Shown piece after piece: positions 1 through 10,745 of a DNA stretch of 64,000 nt. Origin of the DNA: Lampris incognitus (taxonomy: Eukaryota > Chordata > Actinopteri > Lampriformes > Lampridae). The stretch lies in contig NC_079212.1 in NCBI RefSeq assembly GCF_029633865.1, positions 107,149,091 to 107,213,090 of the forward strand, given 5' to 3'. A model generated the notes under the pieces. The model was not told where the DNA came from and ran no database searches. It worked only from the letters and a program-made list of their open reading frames with translations. The position numbers were made by a program, and so were the translations under genes. How positions within the stretch are numbered: the stretch's first letter is position 1; each line of letters opens with the position of its first letter.

Positions 1-79
1 CTACGAAGTCGGCTCGTTCTTGAATTATTCTTGTGTCAGTAAGACAAGGCGTCTACGGACATTACAACGACCTTACATC

Positions 80-81
80 TA

Positions 82-118
<37 letters not shown>
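80..118. repeat. (TA)n microsatellite
   Basis: Pure TA dinucleotide run next to the hammerhead-type fold-back repeat. TA runs also border the other copies of that family near 38.3 and 38.6 kb, so the TA tract may belong to the repeat rather than lie there by chance. Confidence 0.9.
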
Positions 119-122
<4 letters not shown>

Positions 123-392
123 TTTTTCCGAAACCGTCAATGGTGTTGTAAGTGCTCAATTAATGAGGAGCAGAATAGCAACACGGATACAGGAAAAAAG
201 ATTTTAATACATTGCAGTTACAGGCCTGTTTGGTGTGTCTCACACTCGTCAGCTGCTAATGTTTGAGTGCGGGAAGCACGAAACAGGCCTGTACTGCTAT
301 GCATTAAAATATTTTTTCCTGTATCCGTGTTGATATTCTACTCCTCATTAGTCGAGCACTCAACACCATTGACGGTTTCGGAAAAAAAAGCT
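119..392. repeat. fold-back repeat, hammerhead family (copy A)
   Basis: The two halves are inverted copies of each other. The left arm starts at about 128 with CCGAAACCGTCAATGGTGT and the right arm ends at about 380 with its complement. Each arm carries one copy of a hammerhead-like unit. The minus-strand unit (about 211-260) keeps stem I (TAGCAG) and a perfectly paired stem II (GTGTG with CACAC, loop AGA), but its core reads CTGACGA and CAAA instead of CTGATGA and GAAA. The plus-strand unit (about 255-302) keeps GAAAC, the palindromic stem III AGGCCT and the GTA cleavage triplet but has lost CTGATGA. Both units are probably inactive. Confidence 0.7.
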
Positions 393-739
393 ATATTTTT
401 TTTTTAATTAATTAATTTTTTTTTGGTCTGGCTGTTTGCAACTTGGCCTATAGCAAAGGGGAAAAAAAAAATTTTCAAGCAACATCATGAATTTAATATT
501 TGACTCCTGGTCTACTTGTACCATCCAGCAAATAATCAAAGTGAGTTCGTCAAGCAGTTTTAATTTTTATGTTAATGTCAAATTGTTCTCGGCAGATTGG
601 TGAGATTTTTGTTTTCTACCGTCTCCAGTTAACCAGCAAGTAACAAAAACAACTGCAGCTGGTGACATGCATCCTGAGAAAAAACTGAAGTCCCATAAAG
701 TGACAGAGACCTGTTATATCTTATACAACTCTCCGGTGT
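393..739. other. unassigned AT-rich spacer
   Basis: Poly-T and poly-A runs at 393-470 followed by unique sequence. No reading frame, repeat or RNA motif was recognised. Confidence 0.5.
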
Positions 740-945
740 GAAAGCACAGACCAACTCCTGCATCCCCGCCCCTCTCTTCCATCTGCAATTTCATTACTCA
801 CCATGTCCAATGTCATAGCAACAGTTTATTTGTTGTGTTTGTTTTATTTATCCCAGCTGCCTCATGTGCTATTGTTTATCCTGCCGGCGATGTCCATCGA
901 CATCTATACGTCTTGGAAATGGATAATACCTGCCAAGATCTAATT
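740..945. other. unique island, possible conserved non-coding element
   Basis: About 200 bp of complex, non-repetitive sequence with no good reading frame, placed between AT-rich spacer and simple-repeat DNA. It has several homeobox- or SOX-like motifs (for example around TTTATTTATCCCAGCTGCC and GCTATTGTTTATCC). Calling it a conserved element is a guess from texture only; alignment to other fishes is needed. Confidence 0.2.
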
Positions 946-1448
946 TAACCCCCAACACTGCCCCCCTTCCTCTTGCTCCTCTTCTTCTCTCTCTTTGTCA
1001 GAGCTGGTAGGCAGATGCTTTTGAGTCTGCAGATAATAAATATCTGATCTGTGCCACTGCAGAAAAGATGGGTTCCAGAAGCGAAGGGGAAGAACTCTTG
1101 GGGAAGAAAAGCAAACAGAATGAAAGAGGAAAGACGCAAGATGCTATGTAATGAAATCAATAAGGCAGGAACTGTAAGACAGGACTCATAGGAACCAAAG
1201 CAGGAACTGATGCAGTTAAGCTTTTGCACGTGTGTGTGTGTGTGTGTGTGCGCATGAGAGAGACTGAACAATGTTTTGTTTGTTTCTGCGTGTGCATATG
1301 TTATCCTTGAGATACACAAGGAAGTATCAGTTTGTTCGTGTAGGAGAGGCACTTGTAAACACAAGCACATGTCGATGATATCCCTGCACATAATTCAATT
1401 TTTAACTATTTTGATGTCTGTTTGCATAATTGTGTGAGTGCTCGTAGA

Positions 1449-1506
1449 TGTACAGTGCCTTGCAAATGTATTCAACCCCCTTGACAGTTGTCACTACCTT
1501 CTGGAT
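1449..1506. mobile_element. Tc1-type terminal fragment
   Basis: CAGTGCCTTGCAAATGTATT is the typical start of a family of Tc1-like inverted repeats in fish. The match breaks off where the SINE tail begins, so this is only an end fragment with no transposase. Confidence 0.5.
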
Positions 1507-1640
1507 TATATTTCCATCCATCCATCCATCCATTATCCGAACTGCTTATCCTGCTCTCAGGGTCGCGGGGATGCTGGAGCCTATCCCAGCAGTCATTGGG
1601 CAGCAGGCGGGGAGACACCCTGGACAGGCCGCCAGGGTGA
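1507..1640 (-). mobile_element. tRNA-headed SINE, 3' fragment
   Basis: Matches the 3' half of the SINE seen in full at 10746-11113 and 21694-22050: an (ATCC)n tail, then TTATCCGAACTGCTTATCCT and the GGAGCCTATCCCAGCAG block. The tRNA-like head is absent, so the copy is 5'-truncated. Confidence 0.75.
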
Positions 1641-1959
1641 ACAATATTATTTTTGTGAACCAATAAGCTCTAACAGCATGTTTCCAAAGCTAAAATGAAT
1701 TATGTTTTGCTTATTTTTTTTTAATTTATAAAAAGTAAGACATAGTGCTTGCATAAGTATGTCATGCACATGACCTTACCGACCAATGCATAGACTCCAG
1801 CTTACCTGGTAGCTATTGTCCTTATTGTCATTGATATAGCTAGCTGACCACCTGTCGAAATGGCAAAAAAACATATTCTTGATTTTTTTTTTGTAAAGCC
1901 TCAAAAATAAAAAAGGTTCAATATGGTTCAATATGCTTCAGTATGGCACAATCCTGCTA

Positions 1960-3115
1960 TCTGTATCTGAAAAAACATATATTGGAAGCAGTGGCATTTA
2001 AATGGCATACACACTATAGGAGATCTACTTTTAAAAGATGGTACATTTATGTCTTATGGGGAGTTAACTTGCCATTTTAATCTTAAAGGCAAACATTTTT
2101 TTTTTAAATACTCACAAATTAGGAACTGCGTATTAGCTAGATTCAGTGGGGGTACAGAACATCACATTTTGGATTATATGAATATGCCACAGAAATGCCA
2201 CACAGCTTCACATTTTTATAAAATAACAAACTATTTTGTCAGTGGTGAATCATCTAATGTGAAGCTAGTATGGCGGAGGGACCTGCATATAGTCTTAGAA
2301 CAAGGCAATTGGCTCAATATTTTTGGCAGATTGTGGAAAATATGTAAAGGAAGAAAGAGGGAAGTTTACACAATATAAGATAATACATAGATATTGCCAC
2401 ACTCCAACAATACTCCATAGAATGAAACTTATGAAGGACAATCTGTGTTAGAAATGTAAAATGAAGGTAGGAACTTTCTTCCACTGTCTATGGGAATGTA
2501 CATTAGTGAAGCTATTCTGAGTTAAAGTGGTGGATGTCCTGTGTAGCTGGTCTGGCTCTGTAATCCCCCTGACTCCTGCTTTATGTCTATTAGGGGAACA
2601 GATCTCAAACACCAAATATATCAAAAGGTGTTTTTTGTTTCTCTGTTATTATGGTGGGTTTGGTCACAGCTTCCAGAATTATCTTGAGACAATGGAAAAT
2701 AGCTACATCTCCAGATTTGAAAGATTGGGTAAATGCAATGATTGAGACTGCATCCTACGAGTCTATGCCCAACAGGTTAAAAGGCAACATGGAAGATGGG
2801 ACTACCCCTTGGGCTCTTTTTTTTAACTCATATAAAGCCTGATGGAGGTCTTGCTTAGATCTCAGGAATAGCCAAGAACCCCCAGTGACTCTGGCACGCT
2901 CCCTTTGCTTCTCATTATAGGCTGAGTTTCTTATTTCCATATGTGTACTTGTTTTTACTTATCTTATTTTTTGCTTCTTTTTTTTCATGCCGTGTCTAAT
3001 GAAGTCAGGACTCTGAAGGGGTGAAATTTGTTGAAACAGTGTACCACTAGCCTTCCTGTAACTGCTCTTTTTGAAAAATTCAATAAAAATTTAAATGACA
3101 AAAACGAAAACAAAA
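1960..3115 (+). pseudogene. L1 LINE, ORF2 C-terminus and 3' end (relic)
   Basis: Translations in shifting frames match the end of LINE-1 ORF2: the stretch before and after 2049 (HFNLKGKHFFFKYSQIRN), a Cys/His cluster typical of the L1 C-terminus near 2440-2500 (CKMKVGTFFHCLWECT), and the final basic segment near 2660-2840 (RLKGNMEDGTTPWALFF). Several frameshifts and stops interrupt it. An AATAAA-like signal and an A-rich end near 3085-3115 mark the 3' end. It is severely 5'-truncated, as is usual for L1. The family resembles, but is much older than, the full-length copy at 26977-33077. Confidence 0.7.
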
Positions 3116-3124
3116 CGGTTCAGC

Positions 3125-3975
3125 GACTTGGCAGAATAAGACTCACAGCCCAGTTGAAGCACCTCCAAAATGACCAATGCAGCCTCCACAGAGTTTGATG
3201 ATCAGGAGCGCATTGACGGGAACCGTGCCCCTACAAATCGGGCTAATGTTGCAGGTCAAAATGCTAATTTTTCACCGCAGTGACCAACCAGCTTCAGTTT
3301 CCTAGAAGACCGTTTAGAAAAGAAACATTTAGTCATTGAATCAATGCAGGCTGGTTCAACAAATGGAGATGGCTGCATTATGTCGAGGATGGTGATCACG
3401 TTTTATGTTTTAGCTGTGTTAAAGCAGTGGAGAAAACATCTAATTAATGAAGATAGCATAAGGTTTGACAGCAGCTTTGTAAAGGGAGACTTCAGAATAT
3501 TTCAACGAGCACAAGACGTCTAAGCTTCACAATGATGACATTCAAAAAAATCTCAGTTTAATAAACACCCCAATTAATGCTCTTTTATTTAATACAGCAA
3601 GGCATGTTCTGGAACTAATGTTCAGGTCAGTGCTTTCCTGGGAAAGACAGGGGTGGCTTTTTGGGGTGACAGCAGCCATGATGGCATTTTGTATGAACTT
3701 TTGCTGGAACATACCTATAGCCTCCCAAAAGATAGAGAATGTGTGCTTGGGAGAGATAACTGACTCTCGGACACCATTCAGAATTAAGTCATTCAACAGT
3801 ACGCCTGCACTATTCACAGTAAGATTGCATCCTGTGCTGTAAATAGTCCATACAATGGACTCACAGCTGATGGTACCACGGATGCCTGTACAATGGAACA
3901 ATGTTCATCGATGCTGCAATATGCAGGTGAGAAGATGGAGATTCACTCGGATTTCTGATGGTATTCAGCCCCACG
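3125..3975 (+). pseudogene. hAT transposase relic (TTF-zinc finger / DUF4371 type)
   Basis: Reading the plus strand with frame changes gives a TTF-type zinc-finger stretch (YVEDGDHVLCFSCVKAV near 3375-3425, then a KLHNDD segment near 3520) and a DUF4371-like segment ending in ADGTTDACTMEQ and GEKMEIHSDF near 3865-3955. This order matches ZMYM1/KRBA2-like hAT proteins. Frameshifts and stops occur throughout, and the catalytic C-terminal half is missing. It lies directly after the L1 tail and before a dispersed repeat. No inverted repeats or target duplications could be fixed. Confidence 0.55.
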
Positions 3976-4790
3976 GACAGCTATACCAAAAACCAAGCAA
4001 ACAAGTACTAAGGTATCACACCAGTGTATTTTGTGACTATAAGTATTACTTTATGTATATCCTCTCATTTATGTCTGTGTTTTTAATCTACTTTTATTCT
4101 CTTGTTTTTTATTTATTTAATAATTTATCTGTTGATATTTGATTGGAATCATTTTAATCTCTCTGTAAGGCACTTTAGTCAACATTTGTTGTTTGTAAAT
4201 GTGCTCTATAAATAAACTGACTTAACTTGACTATTTAAATCAAATAAAAGACCTTTATTTGTATTTGCTGAGCTGAATTTGTTATAATAGAATGTGCTTA
4301 GTTAAGGCAAGTTAAGGTACTACTACTACTACTACTTCTACTTCTACTACTACTACTACTACTACTACTTTCAGCTGTTCCCATTAGGGGTCGCCACAGC
4401 GGATCATCCATTTCTATCTCTTCCTGTCTTCTGCATCCTCTGTCACACCAGCCACCTGCATGTCCTCTCTTGCCACATCCATAAACCTCCTCTTTGGCCT
4501 TCTTCTTTTCCTCTTCCCTGGCAGCTCCATCACACACAGTATACCAACCTTTCTTCTTTCCATCATATCAGCCAGTGCAAATTCTTTATAATAATATTTT
4601 TAAACCACAATTTGCTATGGTGAAAGACTAAAGTAAATGAAAAGTGCCTCGATAAGTGCGAAAGAAATCTAACAACACGAAACCCCAAGACAATGGCAGA
4701 AAATTATGAACACAGTAAAACCTATAACAAATATAATAAAAACATAACAAAATTTAAGGAAAAAAAACCTTCTTACTAAACCAGCTCCTT
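3976..4790 (+). repeat. dispersed repeat, copy 1 (partner at 24290-25400)
   Basis: Shares long blocks with 24290-25400: GGTATCACACCAGTGTATTT, the GCTCTATAAATAAACT block, a block from GTTAAGG to AAGTTAAGGTAC, and the region with AAAGACTAAAGTAA and AATAAGTGCGAAA. In this copy an RTE tail (4318-4590) sits between the last two blocks. In the other copy a 5S-headed SINE occupies the interior. It looks like the 3' part of a LINE or a non-autonomous element, but the family is not recognised. Confidence 0.6.
4318..4590 (-). mobile_element. RTE LINE 3' tail
   Basis: On the minus strand this encodes the last codons of RTE-type reverse transcriptase (stretches with EEEIEMDDPLW-like residues) and ends in a trinucleotide tail of AGT repeats, seen here as (TAC)n at 4318-4371. 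The block GGGGTCGCCACAGCGGATCA is shared with RTE fragments at 11.7, 14.9 and 19.6 kb. Severely 5'-truncated. Confidence 0.7.
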
Positions 4791-5171
4791 GAAAACCACC
4801 AAGTATATTGTCTTTCTCTGTATTTGGATTATTGATGAATTATGATGTCAGGCTGATCAGGTCTAGGCACTTTGACTCTGAGTTCCTCTTGCATTGTTCT
4901 TCTCACAAAAGGCGTTATTTAAATGTATTTTCTTTCGCCACTCTAGCTAAATTATTCCCTCCATCTGTTGCACAAGGCTCTTTCAACTATATGCTCAACA
5001 ACTCATTTGTGTGCATTTGATTAATTGATTTTATGTCAGATGTACCATGAGCCACTCACCCTGCTGCAACCCAGTGGTTGGTGGGTGGTATTTAAATAAG
5101 CAGCATTCAGATAAATAAATGCAAGCACCTATCTCTTGTATTGAAGAGGAGCAAACTGTGCATCTACAATT

Positions 5172-5582
5172 TACACCAATCAGCCAAAATATTAAAACCA
5201 CCTGTCTAGGTCCCATCATTCTGCTAAAACAGCTCTGACAGACTCCACAAGACCTCTGAATGTGTCCTCTGGTAGGTATCTGGCACCAAGATATTAGCAG
5301 CCAATCTTTTAATAAGTCCTGTAAGTTGTGAGGTGGGGAATCCATAGATTGGACTTGTTCTTCCAGCACATCCCACAGATGTTCGATCGGATTGAGATAT
5401 GGGACATTTTGGGGGAAATGCAACACTTTGAACTGCCCTGTTCCTCAAACCATTCCTGAACAATTTCTGCAGTGTGACAAGGTGCATTTGCCTGAAAGAA
5501 GCCACTGCTGTCAGGGAATACCCTTACTGTGAAGGGGTGTGCTTGGTCTGCTACAATGTTTAGGTAGGTGGTACATGTCAAA
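5172..5582 (-). pseudogene. Tc1 transposase relic, C-terminal part and terminal repeat
   Basis: The left end TACACCAATCAGCCAAAATA is a known type of Tc1 terminal repeat. Minus-strand translation gives the Tc1 C-terminal catalytic region: FFQANAPCHTAEIVQEWFEE (second Asp region degraded), a Pro-Asn-Pro-Ile-Glu-His-Leu-Trp stretch with the last catalytic Glu, and the terminal SWCQIP segment. Frameshifts separate these pieces. The N-terminal half lies at 10049-10741, on the far side of two nested insertions. The coding frame joins cleanly at codons Gly-Ile-His-Val/Asp, which fixes the insertion site. Confidence 0.75.
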
Positions 5583-5588
5583 GTCCAC

Positions 5589-5623
<35 letters not shown>

Positions 5624-5805
5624 AATCTTATATATCACTTTTCTAACACTCAACGTCGCTTTACAATACATGGGGTGAAACAAGACAACAGATAAACTTA
5701 GCACAAACATACAGGGGTGGATGGGAATGGAGGGGTTATGAGAGAGAGAAGCGGCAGTTGCACACGACGCCAGCAGTACTCTCCCACCTAAAAAGATACA
5801 AAAGG
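5583..5805 (-). mobile_element. retroelement tail inserted in Tc1 (distal part)
   Basis: On the minus strand the segment ends in (ATT)n after an AAAGCGACGTTGAGTGTTAG block, a tail style shared with the 5S-headed SINE at 24.6 kb. Its other part is 9978-10048. The sequence ATGTGG occurs on both sides of the combined insertion, consistent with a 6-bp target duplication. No coding capacity; the family is uncertain. Confidence 0.5.
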
Positions 5806-5810
5806 GCAAG

Positions 5811-6105
5811 TGTGGTGTTCCCAACACAGAATATTAACCAGTGTGGGTCGGTTGGTTTTGAATGTGCACAGACCAATGTGATTGGTGCTGAATGAGGTGG
5901 AGGTCAGCTATTGGTTGTTTCTGAAGAGTATATAATACAGAATCGCCACCAGGGCGCTCTCTTGGTACTCCACTCTACTCGGGATAGCTAGGTTGTTACA
6001 GCGTAATAATAAATATACCACGTTACTGTCATAAGTCTGCCGTTTGCACTTTCCAGTTATCTACTTAAACAGTTTTAGAAAAATATTAGTGTTTCATACA
6101 CGACA
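5811..6105 (+). repeat. 5' LTR of Gypsy element 1
   Basis: 295-bp direct repeat matching 9683-9977 with about eight differences. It starts TGTGGTGTTCCC and ends CATACACGACA (TG...CA). GCAAG flanks the element on both sides (5806-5810 and 9978-9982). A TATATAA box lies near 5929. Divergence of about 3% suggests a fairly recent but not brand-new insertion. Confidence 0.95.
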
Positions 6106-6106
6106 G

Positions 6107-6130
6107 TTTGGCGACGAAGATGGGATGTTT
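6107..6130 (+). promoter_or_regulatory. primer binding site region, Gypsy 1
   Basis: Directly after the LTR, TTTGGCGACGAAGATGGG begins with the TGG expected of a site complementary to a tRNA 3' CCA. The second Gypsy element has TGGCGACGAGAA in the same place, so the site is shared between the two. I could not assign the tRNA. Confidence 0.6.
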
Positions 6131-6153
6131 AAGTTGGAAATCACAGAGTTAGC

Positions 6154-6450
6154 ATGTCAAACAGCTCCAGCGAGGCAGAAGTCAACGACGAACAACCAGG
6201 GAGACGTTCGGTGAGGGAAAGGACCGTCGAACAGAAGATGGCATTCGGTAAGCCAGAAGATTTCCACTTCGAGGAAAGTGAGGAAAGTTTTGATAGTTAT
6301 CACCAGCGGTTAGAGCAGTACTTCGCAGCAAATGGATTGGACACTCGAGATGAGAAAACCAAAGCGGTATTTCTTACGGTGGTAGGAAAAAGGGCACATA
6401 GCTTGCTGATGGATTTGTGCGCGCCAGATAAGCCATCGGGTAAAACTTAA
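6154..6450 (+). pseudogene. gag remnant, Gypsy element 1
   Basis: A 98-residue acidic N-terminal gag piece begins at the first ATG after the leader. It has the segment DFHFEESEESFDSYHQRLEQ and ends at an in-frame TAA. The usual capsid and CCHC zinc-knuckle parts of a K02A2.6-type gag are missing; protease sequence follows within about 90 bp in the same frame. This suggests an internal deletion near 6440. The product could not assemble a particle unaided. Confidence 0.75.
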
Positions 6451-9400
6451 CGAACGGGTAAAGGTGACATTGTGAAACCCTACTATGTGTATGTCAGTGT
6501 AAATGGTACAAGGGTGAAAATGGAGGTAGACACTGGCGCAGCCGTGTCAGTGATATCTGAAACTCTACTTAAACACAGGTTTAAAGATGTGAAACTTAGT
6601 CCTGCAAATTGTGTGCTGAAAACCTACAGTGAGGAATAATTGCCATTAATAGGAAAATTCATAGCAAAGGTGAAATGCAAGGAACGCTCAGAAAAGCTAG
6701 AACTACTAGTCGTGAAAGGAAGAGGTCCTGCATTAATGGGCAGAGACTGGACAAGTCAATTAAAGCTAGGCTGGTCAAGAGTCAACAGAGTGGCTCCTGA
6801 TACAGTGGATGATGTGTGTGCCAGACATGCATCAGTGTTCAAACCTGAGCTAGGCAAGTTAAAAGGTATTGAAGCCAGACTACATGTAGTTCCAGATGCA
6901 GTGCCCAAGTTCTGTAAGCCTAGAAACGTGCCTTATGCATTAAGAGAAGCCGTAGAGAGAGAACTGGCAAAATTGGAAGCTGAAGGTGTCATCTCAACCA
7001 TTAATTACAGTGAGTGGGCAGCTCCAATAGTTTGTGTGCCTAAAAAGGATGACAGTGTGAGAATATGTGGAGACTACAAAGTCACCATCAATCCATGGTT
7101 GAATGTGGAACAGTATCCACTACCCAAAACCCAAGATTTATTTGCTAAACTAGCAGGAGGTCAGCAGTTTACCAAATTAGACTTTTCACAGGCTTATCAG
7201 CAAGTTCTGTTAGAGGACAATTCAAGACATTACCTAACTATCAGCACACACAGAGGGTTGTATCACTCCAATAGGTTACCCTACGGTGTTGTTAGCGCCC
7301 CTGCTATTTTTCAAAAGATTATGGATCAGGTTCTTCAGGGCATGGAAGGGGTCATCTGTTATCTAGATGACATCTTAATTACTGGAAAAGATACAGAAAG
7401 GCACCTGACTAACTTGGAAGAGGTGCTTAGTAGACTTGAAACTTACAATCTCAGGGTTAAAAGAGAGAAGTGTGCATTCATGCAGAACAACGTTTCATAC
7501 TTAGGGCATGTCATTGATGCCAGGGGCATACGTCCAATGAAGGAAAAGACAGATGCTATTCAGAGGGCTCCAGTTCCGAAAAATGTAACTGAACTCAGGT
7601 CATTCTTAGCTCTGTTAAACTACTATGGGAAGTTTATCCCTAATCTATCTACTCTGATTCATCCAATGACAGCATTGCTGCATAAAGATGCAACCTGGGA
7701 ATGGTCAGAGAAATGTCAAAGTGCATTTGATAGTGCAAAGAAGTCTCTTCGGTCAGATAAATTGTTAGTAAATTTTGATGCAGAGTTACATATCATACTA
7801 GCATGTGATGCTTCTCCTTATGGAGTTGGTGCTGTAATCAGCCACAAAATGAAAGATGGAAGTGAGAGACCTATCGCATTTGCATCCAGAATGTTAACTA
7901 AAACAGAACAGAATTACTCTCAACTGGAAAAAGAGGCACTGGGTCTTGTTCTTGGAGTTATGAAATTCCATGAGTATCTTTATGGAAGGAAATTCTTGTT
8001 ATTGACAGACCACAAGCCACTGTTGAAAATTCTGGGGCCTAAAACAGGTGTGCCAACACTGTCCGCCACTAGATTACAAAGGTGGGCTCTAATTTTGGCA
8101 GCGTATACATACGAAATCCAGTACAAGAAGTCAGAGCAGCATAGCAATGCTGATGCTTTATCAAGATTACCTGTGAAGCCTGATGTAGATGTGGTGTCAA
8201 ACCCAATTTACAGAGTGTCTTACCTGGAAGACTTACCTCTTACTGCTAGAGAAATAGCCAAAGAAACAGACAGAGATCCTGTGTTAAGAGTGGTTAAACA
8301 GTTGGTGTTAACTGGATGGCCTAAACATGTACAGGATGAGTCACTGAAGCCTTATTTTCAGAGAAAATTAGAGCTTAGCATTGAGGATGATTGTTTATTA
8401 TGGGGTTACCGTGTGGTAGTGCCTGATAAACTAAGAGACAGGCTATTGTCGGAATTACATGAGCACCACTGGGGAATAGTTAAAATGAAGTCCCTTGCCA
8501 GAAGTTTATTCTGGTGGCCTACATTAGATGACAGTATTGAATGTGAAGTGAATCAGTGTACTATTTGTCAGCAGCAGCGTAGTATGCCTGCTACCGCACC
8601 GATACATACATGGAAATGGTCTTCGAGTCCATGGGAAAGAGTACATCTTGATTTTGCTGAGGACCACAAGCAGATGTTTTTAGTAGTGATGGATGCCTAT
8701 GCTAGATGGCCAGAGATAGTTCCCATGACCACTACTACTTCATCTAAGACAATTGAAGCAACGAGAAATTTATTTGCAGCTTATGGGTTGCCTAAAGAGG
8801 TTGTAACTGATAACGGACCTCAGTTCGTATCGCAAGAGTTTGAGTCATTTTTGACTAAAAATGGAGTAAAACACGTCAAGTCACCTGCATACCATCCTGC
8901 AAGTGATGGTTTAGCTGAAAGATTGGTCCAAAATCTTAAGAAATCCCTTGCAAAGAATAGAGCCATTGGTGGTATGACGCTTGAGCACTGTGTAGCAAAT
9001 TTTCTGATTGGGTACAGAAACACACCCCATACAAAGACAGGAAAGACCCCAGCTGAGCTATTTCTGAGAAGACAGGTGCGAACCAGGTTGTGTCTTATCA
9101 AACCAAAGTTCTCTCAGAGAATGCAGACCGAGTCTGAACCAAATCTTCCCCGTGTTAGGTCTTTTAAGGTTGGTCAACACGTGTTGGTAAAAAATTACAG
9201 GGGAGGGGAGAAATGGTTGAATGGAGTTATAAGTGAAGTGTTGGGTCCTGTCACATACAGTGTTGAAGTAAATGGAAATTGTGTGAAAAGACATGTGAAC
9301 CAGATGTTGGGTGCCAAGGGAAATCCAGATCAGACTGAAATGGACTCTTGTGATGGAGCTTCTTGGGAGATTGATGATTTCAATGCAGACACTGATGTGT

Positions 9401-9519
9401 CAGAACATCCTGAACCACAGGTTGTGGAAGAACGACCTGTAGAACCACCACCGCCACTTGTGGAAAGGAACACTCGTCCTGTGAGAGACAGACGTCCTTC
9501 TGATAGACTGAACTTGTGA
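6451..9519 (+). pseudogene. protease-RT-RNaseH-integrase polyprotein, Gypsy element 1
   Basis: Same frame as the gag remnant. The aspartic protease motif VDTGAAVSVIS lies near 6526-6560. A TAA at 6637-6639 separates it from a 959-codon open stretch (6640-9519). In that stretch: reverse transcriptase with KLDFSQAY and YLDD (about residues 241-244), RNase H from about 370 (ACDASPYGVGAV), an integrase HHCC zinc finger (HEHHWG ... CTICQ, about 600-645), a D-D-E core (HLDF, TDNGPQF, AERLVQNLK) and a Pro-rich tail. Family: Ty3/Gypsy, K02A2.6-like. Pol is otherwise undamaged. The gag deletion and the two stops make the copy non-autonomous. Confidence 0.92.
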
Positions 9520-9665
9520 CTGACATGCAGATTGGTTATTGAAAAAAAAAGAGAAAAGAAATCTGTAATGTAATGTATGGTTACTGTTGAAGAAATACTG
9601 TACATGGTTATGAGCTTAAGAGCAAAAAGGATATGTTAGAATCCTAGAAAAAAAAAGAAGTATGA

Positions 9666-9682
9666 ATTTACAGGGGAGGAGC
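9666..9682 (+). promoter_or_regulatory. polypurine tract, Gypsy 1
   Basis: ACAGGGGAGGAGC immediately precedes the 3' LTR, as expected for the plus-strand primer of reverse transcription. Confidence 0.7.
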
Positions 9683-9977
9683 TGTGGTGTTCCCAACACA
9701 GAATATTAACCAGTGTGGGTAGGTTGGTTTTGAATGTGCACAGACCAATGTGATTGGTGCTGAATGAGGTGGAGGTCAGCTATTGGTTGTTCCTGAAGAG
9801 TATATAACACAGAATCGCCACCAGGGCGCTCTCTTGGTACTCCACTCTACTCGGGATAGCTAGGTTGTTACAGCATAATAATAAATATACTACGTTACTG
9901 TCATAAGTCTGCCTTGTGCACTTTCCAGTTATCTACTTAAACAGTTTTAGAACAATATTAGTGTTTCATACACGACA
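9683..9977 (+). repeat. 3' LTR of Gypsy element 1
   Basis: Partner of 5811-6105, the same 295-bp length and TG...CA ends, followed by the GCAAG target duplication at 9978-9982. Differences from the 5' copy include TTTCTG/TTCCTG, TAATACAG/TAACACAG and AGCGTAA/AGCATAA. Confidence 0.95.
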
Positions 9978-10048
9978 GCAAGAAATACAAAAAACATTTT
10001 GAGGGCAAACAGATACAAAAGGGCAAGAAAAAACAAAAAACAACCTTC
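9978..10048 (-). mobile_element. retroelement tail inserted in Tc1 (proximal part)
   Basis: Continuation of 5583-5805 on the other side of the Gypsy insertion. The phrase GATACAAAAGGGCAAG occurs both here (10011-10026) and next to the left LTR, so the Gypsy element landed inside a short duplicated stretch. Confidence 0.5.
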
Positions 10049-10741
10049 CCACATGAATGCCAGGACCCAAGGCTTCCCAGTAGAACATTACCCAGAGCAT
10101 CGCACTGCCTTCGCTGGATTGCCTTCTTCCCATAATGCATCCTGGTGCCATCTCTTCCCCAAGTAAATGACACACACTCAACCAACCGGCCATTCACATG
10201 AAAAGAAAATGTGTTTCATCAGACCAGACCAGGTTCTTCCATTGCTCCATGGTCCAGTTCTGATGCTCACGTTCCCATTGCAGGTGCTTTCGGTGGTGGA
10301 CTGGGGTCTTCATGGGCACTCTGGCCAGTCTGTGGCTATGCAGCCCCATATGCAGCAAGCTGCAATACACTGTGTGTTCTGACACCTGTATAACATTGCC
10401 ACCATTAACCTTTTCAGCAATTGGAGCTAGAGTAGCTCTTCTGTGGGATCGGACCGGACTGGCTAGTCTTCAATCACTACGTGCATCAATGACACCTGGG
10501 CACCCATGACCCTGTCACTAGTTCACTGATTGTCCTTCCTTGGACCAGTTTTGGTAGTTAATGTACATTGAACACTGAGATAACCCCACAAGACATGCCG
10601 TTTTGGAAATGTTCTGACTCAGTCATCTAGCAATCACAATTTGGCCCTTGTCAATGTCACTAAGAGCCTTACACTTGCTCATTTTTCCTGCTTCCAACAT
10701 ATCAACTTCAAGAACTGACAATTCCCTTGCTGCCTAATATC
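10049..10741 (-). pseudogene. Tc1 transposase relic, N-terminal and central part
   Basis: Minus-strand translation begins near 10684 with a MSKCKALSDIDKGQIVIAR-like helix-turn-helix N-terminus and continues to the first catalytic Asp region (NLVWSDETHFLF near 10205-10225) and to FYWEALGPGIHV at the insertion point. Stops and frameshifts lie between these. The C-terminus is at 5172-5582. The outer terminal repeat on this side is missing: a SINE abuts the element. Confidence 0.75.
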
Positions 10742-10745
10742 TACT

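Noticed and set aside
5588..5622. Start of a Tc1-related inverted repeat at the (ATA)n tract
   Set aside because: The tract is the tail of a retroelement inserted into Tc1, as shown by the rejoined codons.
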